DNA from: an uncultured Clostridia bacterium
Lineage (GTDB): Bacteria > Bacillota_A > Clostridia > TANB77 > CAG-508
Reading direction: 5' to 3'
Assembly: GCA_947625985.1 (NCBI GenBank)
Contig: CANQQF010000002.1
Location: 42,490 to 106,489, forward strand
Length of the DNA: 64,000 nt
The position numbers and the translations under genes are program-made. The notes under the pieces are model-generated. The model made no database searches and had not been told where the DNA came from. It saw nothing but the letters and a program-made list of their open reading frames with translations. This document shows positions 1-9,972 of this stretch, one piece after another; position 1 is the first letter of the stretch, and each line of letters starts with the position of its first letter.

Positions 1-2
1 AA

Positions 3-317
3 ATGAAAAATATCGCATCAACAACATCTGGATATTACAATACACGTAGAGATGTAAGCTGGTACATGAGAACATATTTCCAAATAACAAAAAATATGAT
101 AGAAAAAATGAGAAATGCTCCAAGATGTGAAAATATTAATTTAAACTTTGTAAATGAGATGATACCACACCATGAAGGAGCAATTGAAATGTGTAATAAT
201 CTTTTAAAATTCCGAATAGATTCCAGACTTGTTAAAGTTGCACAATCAATTATTAAAGAACAAAGTAAAGGAATTGAAGAATTAGAAGAAATTCGAAAAA
301 AACTATGTAAAAATTAA
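3..317 (+). CDS. DUF305 family protein, possibly cut at the 5' edge
   Basis: A 104-residue reading frame begins two bases from the window edge, so the true start may lie upstream. The segment NEMIPHHEGAIEM (residues 51-63) and a later EQSKGIEEL are the conserved signature of DUF305, a small helical ferritin-like family rich in metal-binding His and Met residues. Members are often linked to metal handling, but the reaction is not established. No signal peptide is visible in the part seen. The stop codon lies inside a strong hairpin shared with the convergent ileS gene. Confidence 0.7.
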   Translation: MKNIASTTSGYYNTRRDVSWYMRTYFQITKNMIEKMRNAPRCENINLNFVNEMIPHHEGAIEMCNNLLKFRIDSRLVKVAQSIIKEQSKGIEELEEIRKKLCKN

Positions 318-348
318 GAGCATTGCACATATTGTGCAATGCTCTTAA
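314..348. terminator. Bidirectional hairpin between DUF305 gene and ileS
   Basis: Perfect 16-bp arms (314-329 and 333-348) enclose a 3-base loop. On the minus strand the hairpin is followed by five T residues, so it should terminate ileS. On the plus strand the tail is only TTCTTATAT. Confidence 0.85.
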
Positions 349-367
349 TTCTTATATAATAAGATTT

Positions 368-3300
368 TTATATTTTTTCTACATCAATATTTAATTTTTC
401 GCCATTTATATTTGTTTCTGTGTAAGTATCTCTTGATTCATTATAAACTATAGATTCTGCTAAAGTATCTGTTTTTAATGAATCTTCAAATTTGTTTATA
501 ACTTTTTCAAGTTTTTCATTTCCTGAGACATATAGAGTTATATGATCAAGTACTTCAAATCCTTTATCTTTTCTCATATTCTGAACTTTTGAAAGAACTT
601 CTCTTACATATCCTTCTTCTTTAAGTTCATCTGTAATATGAGTATCTAAAACAACACCTATTTCACCTTCACCAGCAAATGCAAATCCCTCTTTTCCTTG
701 CATTGTTATAAGTAAATTGTCTGCATTTAACTCTATTTGAACATCATCTATTTCAATATAGTCAACTTTTCCATTTTTTACTTTATTTGCTAAATCCATT
801 TGATTTTTATTAGCAAGTTCTTCTCTTATTTTTGGTATATATTTACCATATTCTCTTCCTAATACTGGTAAATTAGGTTTTATTTCAAAATTAACATATT
901 CAGACATTTCAGCACCTAATTCTATTGTTTTTACATTTAATTCTTCTTTTATTATATTTGCATAATAATCTGGCAATGTATCAACAGAAATTAACATTTC
1001 AGCTAATGGTTGTCTGTTTTTAATATTTGCTGAATTTCTTGCACTTCTTCCTAATTTAACTACACTATATGCTAAATCCATTTCTTCTTCAAGTTTTTTG
1101 TCAATTGCATTATCATCAGCTTCTGGCCATAAGCATAGATGTACGCTTTCTGGAGCTGACTTATCAATACTTCCAACTAAGTTTTGATATATTTCATCTG
1201 TCATAAATGGAACAAATGGTGCAGATATTTTACATAGGGTTACAAGTACATTATATAAAGTAACATATGCTCCTATTTTATCATCTGTCATATCTTTGCC
1301 CCAATATCTTTCTCTATTTCTACGTACATACCAATTTGAAAGTTCATCAGTAAATGATTCTATTTTTTGAGCTGCACTTGTTATATCATAATATTCTAAT
1401 TTATCATCAACTTCTTTTACTAATGTATTTAATTTAGACATTATCCATTTATCCATTATATTTGTAAGTTCAAAATTTTTATAATCTAATGGATTGAATT
1501 GATCGATTTCTGCATACAATACGTAGAATGAATATACATTCCATAAAGTACTTAAAAATCCTCTTTGTGTTTCTTTAACTATATCAAGTCCTAGCCTTTT
1601 TGGTAACCATGGAGCTGCACAAGTATAGAAATGCCAGCGAGTAGCATCTGCTCCTACAGTATCTAATAATAACATTGGATCAACACCATTTTTCTTTGAT
1701 TTAGACATTTTTTGTCCTTTTTCATCTAATACATGACCAAGAACTATGCAATTTTCAAATGGAGTTCTTCCAAATAATGCTGTTCCTACAGCTGTTAATG
1801 TATAGAACCATCCTCTAGTTTGATCTATTGCTTCTGAAATAAATCCAGCTGGGAAATTGTTATCAAACATTTCTTTATTTTCAAAAGGATAGTGCCATTG
1901 TGCAAAAGGCATTGATCCAGAATCAAACCAACAGTCTATAACTTCTTTTGCTCTTTTCATTTTCTTACCACATTTTGGACATTTTAGATATACATCATCT
2001 ATATATGGTTTATGTAGTTCTATATCATCTGGAACATCTATTCCTTTTTCTTTTAATTCTTCTATACTTCCTATACATTCTTTATGTCCACATTCATCAT
2101 CTTCACAAGTCCAGATTGGAAGTGGTGTTCCCCAATATCTATCTCTTGAAATTGCCCAGTCTATAACATTTTCAAGGAATTTTCCAAATCTTCCTGTTTT
2201 AATGCTTTCTGGATACCAGTTTACCTTGCTATTATTTTCAACTAATTCATCTCTCAATGATGTCATTCTTACAAACCAGCTTTCTTTTGGATAATAAAGA
2301 AGCGGTGTATCACATCTCCAGCAATGTGGATATGAATGCAAGTGTTTTTCCTTAGAGAATAACTTTCCTTCTTCAGCTAACCATTTACAAATATCTTCAT
2401 TACAATCTCTAACAAATCTACCTGCCCATGGTTCAACCTCTTTAACAAATTTTCCTGTTTTATCTACTAAGTTTATAAACGTAATTCCATTTTGCTTTGA
2501 AACAAAACTATCATCTTCACCATATGCAGGTGCTATATGAACTATTCCAGTACCATCTTCTAGATTTACATAGTCACCATGAATAACTTCAAATGCTTTT
2601 CCTTCAACTTCTCCAAATGGCATTAATCTTTCATATTTTGTACCTAATAATTCTGTACCTTTATATGTTTTTAGAACTTCATATTCTTTATCTTTTAATA
2701 CTTTTTCAAGTAATTCCTTCGCTAATATATAAGTTTCATATTTTGGTTCTTCTTCTGTTCCAATATTAACTTTTGCTTCAGCATATTCATAAGATTTATT
2801 TACACATAATGCTAAATTTGAAGGCAATGTCCATGGAGTTGTTGTCCATGCTAATATATATTTATCTTCTCCTACAACTTTAAATTTAGCAACACATGTT
2901 AAATCTTTAACATCTTTATATCCTTGTGCTACTTCATGTGATGATAATGCTGTACCACATCTTGGACAATATGGCATAACTTTATGTCCTTCATATAATA
3001 GTTCTTTATCCCACATCTGTTTCAAAGCCCACCATACTGATTCTATGTATTCATTATGGTATGTTACATATGGATTGTCCATATCAACCCAGAATCCAAC
3101 TTTATTTGTCATCTCTTCCCACATATTTACATATGTAAAAACACTATCCTTGCATTGTTTAACAAATTTTTCTACACCATATTCTTCTATTTGTTGTTTA
3201 CCTGAAATTCCAAGTTTCTTTTCTATTTCAAGTTCAACTGGAAGACCATGTGTATCCCAACCAGCTTTTCTTATTACTTGGTAACCTTTCATTACTTTAT

Positions 3301-3511
3301 ATCTTGGTATAATATCTTTCATTACTCTTGTTTCTATATGTCCTATATGTGGTTGTCCATTTGCTGTTGGTGGTCCATCATAAAAAGTAAAATATTCCTT
3401 TCCTTCATTCATAGCAAAGTTCTTTTTTATTATATCTTTTTCTTTCCATTTCTTTGCTACTTCGTTTTCCATTCCTACAAATCCATCTTTAAGTTCTACT
3501 TTTTTGTACAT
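368..3511 (-). CDS. ileS: Isoleucyl-tRNA synthetase (type 2)
   Basis: Charges tRNA-Ile with isoleucine in the cytoplasm. The 1047-residue protein has the class I HIGH motif at residues 55-58 and a KMSKS motif in its second half. The [11 protein letters not shown] segment is typical of the longer, eukaryote-like type 2 enzymes, which are often mupirocin tolerant. An in-frame ATG exists 51 bases upstream at 3562 but lies inside the leader terminator. The ATG at 3511 follows GAGGGAGG at a good distance and begins the conserved MYKKVEL N-terminus, so I chose it. A T-box immediately upstream controls expression. It is the last gene before a strong terminator. Confidence 0.97.
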   Translation of the reverse strand: MYKKVELKDGFVGMENEVAKKWKEKDIIKKNFAMNEGKEYFTFYDGPPTANGQPHIGHIETRVMKDIIPRYKVMKGYQVIRKAGWDTHGLPVELEIEKKLGISGKQQIEEYGVEKFVKQCKDSVFTYVNMWEEMTNKVGFWVDMDNPYVTYHNEYIESVWWALKQMWDKELLYEGHKVMPYCPRCGTALSSHEVAQGYKDVKDLTCVAKFKVVGEDKYILAWTTTPWTLPSNLALCVNKSYEYAEAKVNIGTEEEPKYETYILAKELLEKVLKDKEYEVLKTYKGTELLGTKYERLMPFGEVEGKAFEVIHGDYVNLEDGTGIVHIAPAYGEDDSFVSKQNGITFINLVDKTGKFVKEVEPWAGRFVRDCNEDICKWLAEEGKLFSKEKHLHSYPHCWRCDTPLLYYPKESWFVRMTSLRDELVENNSKVNWYPESIKTGRFGKFLENVIDWAISRDRYWGTPLPIWTCEDDECGHKECIGSIEELKEKGIDVPDDIELHKPYIDDVYLKCPKCGKKMKRAKEVIDCWFDSGSMPFAQWHYPFENKEMFDNNFPAGFISEAIDQTRGWFYTLTAVGTALFGRTPFENCIVLGHVLDEKGQKMSKSKKNGVDPMLLLDTVGADATRWHFYTCAAPWLPKRLGLDIVKETQRGFLSTLWNVYSFYVLYAEIDQFNPLDYKNFELTNIMDKWIMSKLNTLVKEVDDKLEYYDITSAAQKIESFTDELSNWYVRRNRERYWGKDMTDDKIGAYVTLYNVLVTLCKISAPFVPFMTDEIYQNLVGSIDKSAPESVHLCLWPEADDNAIDKKLEEEMDLAYSVVKLGRSARNSANIKNRQPLAEMLISVDTLPDYYANIIKEELNVKTIELGAEMSEYVNFEIKPNLPVLGREYGKYIPKIREELANKNQMDLANKVKNGKVDYIEIDDVQIELNADNLLITMQGKEGFAFAGEGEIGVVLDTHITDELKEEGYVREVLSKVQNMRKDKGFEVLDHITLYVSGNEKLEKVINKFEDSLKTDTLAESIVYNESRDTYTETNINGEKLNIDVEKI

Positions 3512-3542
3512 GCTTAATACCTCCCTCAAACTATTTATATAA

Positions 3543-3821
3543 AATCCAAAGAGCCACTTCATCCTAATATTTAGGACGAAATGGCTCTATTACTTTCCGC
3601 GGTACCACCTAATTTAGTATATACATATTTTTTATCTGTTGTATATACTCCCTTTATTTATCTTTAACGCAGATTCTACGTCTAACTTACTATTTTCAGA
3701 TTAGAAACAATAAAGTGATAATATATAATTTTTCCTTACCAAACTCACACCTTACATTGGCTCTCTTTAAGTAATTACATTACATATCGTGTCTTTATTT
3801 TTGTTATTAATTATTTTCACA
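3543..3821 (-). promoter_or_regulatory. T-box leader of ileS, specifier AUC
   Basis: The antiterminator T-box sequence AGGTGGTACCGCGG lies at 3610-3597, followed by the terminator hairpin at 3587-3551. In Stem I, AATAAAG (3799-3793) pairs with CTTTATT, directly after which the other strand reads AUC-A. I therefore place the specifier codon AUC (Ile) at 3719-3717. The distal AGAGAG and GGTGTGAG elements of Stem I are also present. Uncharged tRNA-Ile binding would stabilise the antiterminator and allow ileS transcription. Confidence 0.92.
3551..3587 (-). terminator. T-box terminator hairpin
   Basis: GAGCCATTTCGTCCTAA pairs with TTAGGATGAAGTGGCTC across a short loop, allowing one or two G-U pairs, and is followed by TTTGGATTTT. 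It competes with the T-box antiterminator. Confidence 0.88.
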
Positions 3822-3827
3822 TACAAT

Positions 3828-3855
3828 ATTATATCACTTTTTTTTTATTTTGCAA
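3828..3855 (-). promoter_or_regulatory. Sigma-A type promoter for the ileS T-box transcript
   Basis: TTGCAA at 3855-3850 and TATAAT at 3833-3828 are separated by 16 bases. The position is just after the sleB stop and just before T-box Stem I. Confidence 0.65.
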
Positions 3856-3860
3856 TAGTT

Positions 3861-4568
3861 TTACTTACAAAATCTATGATTACCAATCGTTACTGTCATT
3901 GGTCTTGACCATATCCATTTATTTGTTGCAGTAGCAGGATTAAAATAATAAATAGCTCCATAACTTGGATCCCACCCATTTATTGCATCTTGAGCTGCTT
4001 TTTTAGCTGTTGAATCAGGATTTAAATTAATTTGACCATCTGAAACTGCGTCAAATGCACCACTTTGATAAATTACACCAGATAATGTATTTGGGAAAGA
4101 ACTACTTTTTACTCTATTTAGACATACTGAAGCTACAGCAACTTGCCCTGCATAAGGTTCTCCTCTAGATTCCCCATAAACTAAATGACTAAGTAAATTT
4201 ACATTAGAATTACTACTTGTCCCTGAGCTTGATGATGAACTATTTGATGAATAAATTCCCATTGCTTTCAGAGTATTTGTCCCTGCAATGCCATCTACTG
4301 TTAATCCATTTTTTCTTTGAAAATATTTAACTGCTTCAACTGTTTTAGTTCCATATATTCCATCAACACTTCCAGAATAGTATCCCCATCTTTTTAGTTT
4401 CGTCTGTATTGTTCTTACCTCATCACCTCTTGATCCATATCTTGATAAGGTTTCTATAGCTATTTCTTCACTTTCATTTTTATCTAATTGCTTTACTGTT
4501 ACTATTATTGACAAAGTAATTATCACAATTATTACTATTATAATAGCTTTTTTTATTTTTTTATGCAT
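3861..4568 (-). CDS. sleB: Spore cortex-lytic enzyme / cell wall hydrolase SleB
   Basis: Predicted lytic enzyme that degrades spore cortex peptidoglycan during germination. The 235 residues show an N-terminal membrane segment or uncleaved signal (residues 7-26), a peptidoglycan-binding domain (about 42-105, with WGYYSGSVDGIYG), a Ser-rich linker, and a Hydrolase_2 catalytic domain from about 124 to the end. Glu133 in YGESRGEPY is the expected catalytic acid. It is shorter than Bacillus subtilis SleB (305 residues). No YpeB partner gene is adjacent. An AGGTGG site precedes the ATG. It could serve as a vegetative hydrolase instead, but the family and the sporulating host favour germination. Confidence 0.85.
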   Translation of the reverse strand: MHKKIKKAIIIVIIVIITLSIIVTVKQLDKNESEEIAIETLSRYGSRGDEVRTIQTKLKRWGYYSGSVDGIYGTKTVEAVKYFQRKNGLTVDGIAGTNTLKAMGIYSSNSSSSSSGTSSNSNVNLLSHLVYGESRGEPYAGQVAVASVCLNRVKSSSFPNTLSGVIYQSGAFDAVSDGQINLNPDSTAKKAAQDAINGWDPSYGAIYYFNPATATNKWIWSRPMTVTIGNHRFCK

Positions 4569-4637
4569 AATAAAAAACCACCTATAAACAAAATAATATT
4601 ATATCGATATTTTATCCATATATGGTTTTTTTATACA

Positions 4638-5663
4638 TTAATTATATTCACATAAAATTGCTTCTAGTCCTACCTCAACATCAATTAATCCAATTTTATA
4701 TTGATAATCTAAATCTCTTAGTTTTTGTAGTATTTCAGCTAATTCATCTTCTTTAAAATATTGAGATTGTTTAATATATTTATTTACTAGAAACATTTGA
4801 TTAGGTTTTAATTTTAACGATTCGGCAATGTTTTTATTAGTTTTTTGAGCTATTTTTGTAAAATATAATTTCTTAAAGTGGTTATATAATGTGATAAGTA
4901 TTTTCTGAATTGGTTCTTTTGCATATAACAAATTATCTAGAATCTGTATACTATTAGAGTTTTTATCTTTCTTTCCTAAACTGTCTGTTAAATCAAATAT
5001 AATACTTTCAATTTTTTTTATACAAAGCAAATCTATTTCTTTATTTGTTATATTTCCACCTTTGCCAACAAACTCAATTAATTTTCTAATTTCATTCACT
5101 AATTCTTGCATATTAGTTCCACAACATTCTATAAAATACATAACTGTATTGTCTTCTATATTTACTTTATAACTATTACAAATTGATTTTATTCTCTTAC
5201 CAATTTGTTGTGGTTTCTGATATTCAAACTTACATACTTTTCCTAGTCTATCTACTGTTTTTAATAAAGATATTCTACTATCTACCTCTTCTTCTACAAA
5301 TACTAATACAATACCTTCATTTACAATGTCTATATTTTCCTTTAGATACTTATTAATATTTTCTCTTGTTTTTGATAATCCTGCAATTTTTCTTCTTCCT
5401 TCTGATTTAAAAATTCCTGTATTTTTAGCAATTATAAGTTTTTTTTCATATCCGAATGCAGGCGTTTCAATATTTGATATTAGTTCATCAATATTAGTAT
5501 CATCTAAAATCACATAATTGATTCCTTTTGTACATTCACCAAAAATTTTTTTCATTTTTTTTAATACGTTTTCGATTAAAAAAGTTTCTTCACCATATAA
5601 TAAATATAAACTATTTAATTCATTATTTTTAAGTTCTTTTTCTAATTCTTCAACTTTTATCAT
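4638..5663 (-). CDS. holA: DNA polymerase III delta subunit
   Basis: The delta subunit opens the sliding clamp within the clamp-loader complex. The 341-residue protein shows the family's N-terminal LYLLYGEETFLIENVLKK segment, which is a degenerate Walker A region, and a helical C-terminal collar domain. The frame extends 17 codons further upstream into ruvC. The ATG at 5663 is preferred because GTGAGG precedes it and the family sequence begins with MIKVEELEKEL. The ribosome site overlaps the ruvC stop, so the two are probably translationally coupled. Confidence 0.92.
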   Translation of the reverse strand: MIKVEELEKELKNNELNSLYLLYGEETFLIENVLKKMKKIFGECTKGINYVILDDTNIDELISNIETPAFGYEKKLIIAKNTGIFKSEGRRKIAGLSKTRENINKYLKENIDIVNEGIVLVFVEEEVDSRISLLKTVDRLGKVCKFEYQKPQQIGKRIKSICNSYKVNIEDNTVMYFIECCGTNMQELVNEIRKLIEFVGKGGNITNKEIDLLCIKKIESIIFDLTDSLGKKDKNSNSIQILDNLLYAKEPIQKILITLYNHFKKLYFTKIAQKTNKNIAESLKLKPNQMFLVNKYIKQSQYFKEDELAEILQKLRDLDYQYKIGLIDVEVGLEAILCEYN

Positions 5664-5674
5664 AAATAAATACC

Positions 5675-6160
5675 TCACAGTTTTTGAGCAAATTTTGATG
5701 AATGAGCATGACATATTCCTATCGCCATACTATCTGTAATGTCGTCTAACTTAGGTAACTTTTCTACATTTAATATCATCTTTACCATTCTTTGAACTTG
5801 AATTTTATCAGCTCTACCGTAACCAGCAACAGCTTGTTTGATTTGCAATGGTGTATATTCATATGTTGGTATATTGTTTAATCTACCTACTACAATAATA
5901 ACACCTCTTGCATGTGCAACATGAATAGCAGTTTTTGCATTGTTATTAAAAAACAGTTCCTCTACAGACATTGCATCTGGTTTATATGTTTTTATTAAAT
6001 CATCTAAATCTCTATATATTTTTTCTAACCTCAATGGAAAAGAAACTCCAGCATCTGTAGAAACAGCTCCTGAAGTTATTAAATTAAATTTATTTCCTAT
6101 ATAATCAATTACACTATACCCTACAATTGCATATCCTGGGTCAATTCCTAATATTCTCAT
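5675..6160 (-). CDS. ruvC: Holliday junction resolvase RuvC
   Basis: Endonuclease that cuts Holliday junctions during recombination. The 161 residues contain the catalytic acidic residues in MRILGIDPG (Asp7), VEELFF (Glu near 67) and LDDITDSMAIGICH (two Asp near 138-141). Length and motif spacing are normal. The usual partners ruvA and ruvB are not in the window. The gene starts four bases after the debranching enzyme stop, with its ribosome site inside that gene, so it is part of the same operon. Confidence 0.95.
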   Translation of the reverse strand: MRILGIDPGYAIVGYSVIDYIGNKFNLITSGAVSTDAGVSFPLRLEKIYRDLDDLIKTYKPDAMSVEELFFNNNAKTAIHVAHARGVIIVVGRLNNIPTYEYTPLQIKQAVAGYGRADKIQVQRMVKMILNVEKLPKLDDITDSMAIGICHAHSSKFAQKL

Positions 6161-6163
6161 TTT

Positions 6164-8206
6164 TTACCTTCCTAGTATAATTCTAAATATTTCTGATACA
6201 CTCCATGCTTGAGCTATTGTACCTTTTGGTAATTGTGGCTTTTTAGAATCATAGATTTCTGCAATGCTTCCTATGCAACCATTTTCTTCCATTTCTTTTT
6301 TAAATGTTTTATGTACTTTATCTCTAAATTTTTCAATTTTTTCATCTAAAGCTTTTTGTGCTTTAACTCCTTTTGTAGCTTTTCTCATATTTTTTAAAGT
6401 ATCATAATAAAGTCCTAAAAGCCAAGGCCATGTTATTCCTTGATGATAACTTGTATCTCTTTGATATTCTCCACCTTCATACACTTCAACATATCCTTCT
6501 TCTGCTTTAGCTAATGTTTTTAATCCATAGTTATTTAATAACTTTTTCTCAACTGTATTTAAAACATTTGTAGCCTTTTCAGAAGTTACATCTAAAACAG
6601 GATATGTTAAACTCATACTATATAATTGATTTGGACGTATTTTACTATCCCCAATTACATCATAAAGTGATTTTCTTCTTCCATTATAAAATTTCTTGTT
6701 AAATGATTCCTTACATTGTTTCGCAAGTTTTCTATATTTTGTATCATCAATACCTCTTTTTCCGTAACGTTTTGATAAAACTTCAATTATTTTAAGTGCA
6801 TTGTACCATAATGCATTTATTTCAACTGCTTTTCCATTGCGTGGAGTGACAGCAAAGTCACCAATTTTAACATCCATCCATGTATTTTGTGTATCAGGCC
6901 TTCCAGATACAATTAGTCCATCACTATCAAGATAGATATTATTATTATCAACATCTATTCCATTTATATAGCTTTCTATTATTTCAGTCATTATATGGTA
7001 TAAGTTGTCTTTTACAAATTTAGTATCATCTGTATATCTAATGTATTTCTGAATCTGTTCAAATAATAGTAATGATGCATCAACACTATTATATAATGGT
7101 CTATTGTCAAATCCCGAATAACCATTTGGAACTAGACCATTTTTTACATCTCTTACCATTGTTAATAGAACTTCTCTCGCTTCTTCAAACCTATTAGGTA
7201 TTAATAACAATCCTTCAAAAGCTATTAAACTATCTCTTCCCCAATCTAAAAACCATGGGTAACCTGCAATTATAGTATGATACTTAAATGAAGGTCTATA
7301 TACTACAAAATTATCTGTTGCTACTAAAAAGTTTTTTATCTCTTCATCAATTTCCTTTTCTTTTTTAGACTTATGTATAACTAAATTATTAATTAATTTA
7401 GAGTTGTCAAAAATTATATTTAATCTAGCAACTTCATCATCAATTATCTTTTTTACATTTTTATTCTCTATATTTTCTTCTAAAGAACAAATAAATGATA
7501 TTTCTTTTCTCTTTCCAGACTCAATCTTTATCTCATAAACACCTGGAACTGAGTGATTTTCTTCATCTTCGAATCCCCTTTTCTCTTCTTCTGGATAAAA
7601 CATACCTTTAAACATATCACCTTCATGTTTAATATATACTCCTTCAGAACAATTCATATATAAAGGACAAGAAGCATTATCATTTATAATTATTTTTACT
7701 TTTTTATCTTTTATTTGTTGTCTAATACCAATATTTTCATCTTTATTTACACAGTGAAAATCTCGAAAATTTACAACTGGAGCCAATGTCAATGTGGCTG
7801 TTTCTTTTTCTGCGTTTTCTATAGAATAAAAAACACCTACAGTATTCCTTCCATATTCCATACAAATAATTTTAGTTATTGCAATTTTTCCAACTTCATA
7901 CTTAAATACAGGTACAAAATGTTTTTCGAAACTTTGTAAATATTTATAGCCTTCAGAAATGTAAGTTTTACATATATTAGTGCATAATTGATGTTTTTCT
8001 GATCCCAGAGTTATACTTTCATCAAGTTTTGATAACATTAAAAATCTTCTTGCTGGCGGTGAAAGTGGTGCTATTAATAATCCGTGATATTTCCTAGTAT
8101 TAGCACCTATTATAGTTGATGATGCATATCCTCCAATTCCATTAGTAATGAGCCATTCTTTCGTTAATCCTTTCTCTAAATCAATTTGTTCTTTCGTAAA
8201 TTTCAT
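6164..8206 (-). CDS. Glycogen debranching enzyme (amylo-alpha-1,6-glucosidase)
   Basis: A 680-residue protein of the archaeal/bacterial GDE family (GH133-like), predicted to remove alpha-1,6 branches from glycogen. The N-terminal domain starts with EWLITNGIGGYASSTIIGANTRKYHGLL, quoted here in part (TNGIGGYASSTI, TRKYHG). The C-terminal (alpha/alpha)6 catalytic domain contains AGYPWFLDWGRDSLIAFEG, and the last part has YHQGITWPWLLG. It is cytoplasmic with no signal peptide. It sits between yvcK, which is linked to carbon flux, and ruvC, and no other glycogen genes are nearby. AGAAGGGTG precedes the ATG. Confidence 0.9.
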   Translation of the reverse strand: MKFTKEQIDLEKGLTKEWLITNGIGGYASSTIIGANTRKYHGLLIAPLSPPARRFLMLSKLDESITLGSEKHQLCTNICKTYISEGYKYLQSFEKHFVPVFKYEVGKIAITKIICMEYGRNTVGVFYSIENAEKETATLTLAPVVNFRDFHCVNKDENIGIRQQIKDKKVKIIINDNASCPLYMNCSEGVYIKHEGDMFKGMFYPEEEKRGFEDEENHSVPGVYEIKIESGKRKEISFICSLEENIENKNVKKIIDDEVARLNIIFDNSKLINNLVIHKSKKEKEIDEEIKNFLVATDNFVVYRPSFKYHTIIAGYPWFLDWGRDSLIAFEGLLLIPNRFEEAREVLLTMVRDVKNGLVPNGYSGFDNRPLYNSVDASLLLFEQIQKYIRYTDDTKFVKDNLYHIMTEIIESYINGIDVDNNNIYLDSDGLIVSGRPDTQNTWMDVKIGDFAVTPRNGKAVEINALWYNALKIIEVLSKRYGKRGIDDTKYRKLAKQCKESFNKKFYNGRRKSLYDVIGDSKIRPNQLYSMSLTYPVLDVTSEKATNVLNTVEKKLLNNYGLKTLAKAEEGYVEVYEGGEYQRDTSYHQGITWPWLLGLYYDTLKNMRKATKGVKAQKALDEKIEKFRDKVHKTFKKEMEENGCIGSIAEIYDSKKPQLPKGTIAQAWSVSEIFRIILGR

Positions 8207-8254
8207 CTTATCACCCTTCTTATTTGTTTTCTTCTGTTTATCATGCTATTTTTA

Positions 8255-9952
8255 TTATTTTTTATATCTCTTTGCTTTTGTATTACTATCACTTGCCGTA
8301 GTAGTTTTATTTATTGTTTTTCTTTCTCTTTCCATAGTCTTTTTCATTTCTTTTTCAACTCTTTCAAGCTTTTTGTTAATCTCTTTTGCTTTTTCCATTG
8401 CTGTAGCTTTTGCTTTTTCTTTAGCTCTTTTCTTTTGTTCTATTGCAGCTACTTTAGCATCAGCTTCTCTTATTGAAGCGATTCTATCTTTATATTTATT
8501 AGTAAACTTACTTTTTCCTCCTATATCTATGCCAATCTTTCTTCCATGTTTTCCTTCTTTTTTAGCTTTGTTATTTTTTATAGCATTCTTTTTAGTCTTT
8601 CTAGCTGTTTTATTTATTCTTTTTTCTTCTTTTAATTTGTTGTTCAACATGATATATTGAGGATCATTATGTTTATCTTGATATTTTAAATCATCACATA
8701 TTAATTCTATTATCGCTTCAGCTATACGATCAGAATCATGTCTAATAAATTCATTATTGACAATAGTTGATAAATCTTTTTGTATAAATTTTATTCCTTT
8801 TATATTATTTGTCTTTGGATGAACCAAGTCTTGACCTTCCATGTTGTATTTTTTAATAAATTCAGGAATAATTTCACCTGTATCATAAATACAATAGTCT
8901 ATTATATTTTGTCTACAATGTTCTTTAATTGCTTTAATGTGATCTGCTAAAGTAAAGTCATCAGTTTGTCCAATTTCAGTCATAATATTACTTATATATA
9001 CTTTTATTGCAGAAGACTCCTTAATAGCTTTTGCAACTCCATTTACTAATAAACATGGAATTACATTTGTGAATAGACTTCCAGGTCCAATCACTATGCA
9101 ATCTGCATTTTTAATTACATCTAGTACACCTGGTGCTGGTTTGCAATTAGATGGTACTATTCTTACTCGATTTATTTTTGTGAACTTATCTATCACCATT
9201 TCAGGTATTTTTGTTTTTTCTTCAACAGTATATCCATTTGCAAGTTCTGCTATTATATGCATCTCATCTAATGTTACTGGTAATACTTGTCCACTAATAT
9301 TTAATACTTCACTATTTTTCATTATAGACTTAGTGAAGTCACCTCCACTAGACTCTTTCATTGCTTCAAAATAAATATCTGAAAAGTTCAATCCTTTTAA
9401 TTTACCATTTTCAAACTTGAAGTCAAGTAGGTTCCTAACTTCCTCTGAATTTTGAGAAAGTGCTATTATACTTTCTTTTATATCTTCTAGTGGTAATGTG
9501 TTTAATTTCTTTCTAGATTCTGTAATTGCTTCTCCATAATCAGAAATTGGTACTATTGCTGTTATATTATTTGTATAGCTTTTTAGTCCTTCTAAAACTG
9601 TATTTAGACCTGTCCCACCACCAATAGCAACAATATTTGGTCCTTTGTCATATACAGTTTTATTAAAAATCAATGAATTTATATTTACGTTTTTTCTATC
9701 TTTCATTCTTTCATCTGTAGATTCAATAACCATTTCCATTGATCTTTTATTTAAAAATACTAATCCTAATACAATTGAGATAAAACCTACTGTAAATACT
9801 GCTATAATCTTTTCAGCATTAGCAAAAGACATTTCGTCCATTACTAATATTTCAGCTATTCCATAGCAAGAAAGCATAATTCCTACTAAAATTAATAACA
9901 TCCATCTTTTCATTTTTGAACTTGATTTAAACCAATCTATAAGCCCTTTCAT
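8255..9952 (-). CDS. YvcK/CofD-like protein with membrane anchor, altered motif and basic tail
   Basis: The family (YvcK/GlmR) supports cell-envelope synthesis and growth on gluconeogenic carbon. The 565-residue protein has two membrane segments (about 17-38 and 49-67), GGGTG at 111-115, and the conserved IGPGSLFTNVIPCLLV region. The family's DDGGSSG loop is replaced by SDYGEAITE (137-145), and the following PPGD by PLED, so nucleotide-sugar binding may differ or be lost. Residues from about 435 to 565 form a Lys/Glu/Ala-rich basic tail that the family normally lacks and that may be a coiled coil. It follows murB by 20 bases. The usual rapZ and whiA neighbours are absent. Confidence 0.85.
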   Translation of the reverse strand: MKGLIDWFKSSSKMKRWMLLILVGIMLSCYGIAEILVMDEMSFANAEKIIAVFTVGFISIVLGLVFLNKRSMEMVIESTDERMKDRKNVNINSLIFNKTVYDKGPNIVAIGGGTGLNTVLEGLKSYTNNITAIVPISDYGEAITESRKKLNTLPLEDIKESIIALSQNSEEVRNLLDFKFENGKLKGLNFSDIYFEAMKESSGGDFTKSIMKNSEVLNISGQVLPVTLDEMHIIAELANGYTVEEKTKIPEMVIDKFTKINRVRIVPSNCKPAPGVLDVIKNADCIVIGPGSLFTNVIPCLLVNGVAKAIKESSAIKVYISNIMTEIGQTDDFTLADHIKAIKEHCRQNIIDYCIYDTGEIIPEFIKKYNMEGQDLVHPKTNNIKGIKFIQKDLSTIVNNEFIRHDSDRIAEAIIELICDDLKYQDKHNDPQYIMLNNKLKEEKRINKTARKTKKNAIKNNKAKKEGKHGRKIGIDIGGKSKFTNKYKDRIASIREADAKVAAIEQKKRAKEKAKATAMEKAKEINKKLERVEKEMKKTMERERKTINKTTTASDSNTKAKRYKK

Positions 9953-9972
9953 TATAAAATCATTCCTTTCTG

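Noticed and set aside
3512..3562. Upstream extension of ileS
   Set aside because: The extra start codon is inside the T-box terminator hairpin and has no ribosome site; ATG 3511 does.
4572..4630. A terminator between holA and sleB
   Set aside because: AAAAACCA and TGGTTTTT can pair, but only 8 bp around a 43-base loop that holds the sleB promoter region; too weak to call.
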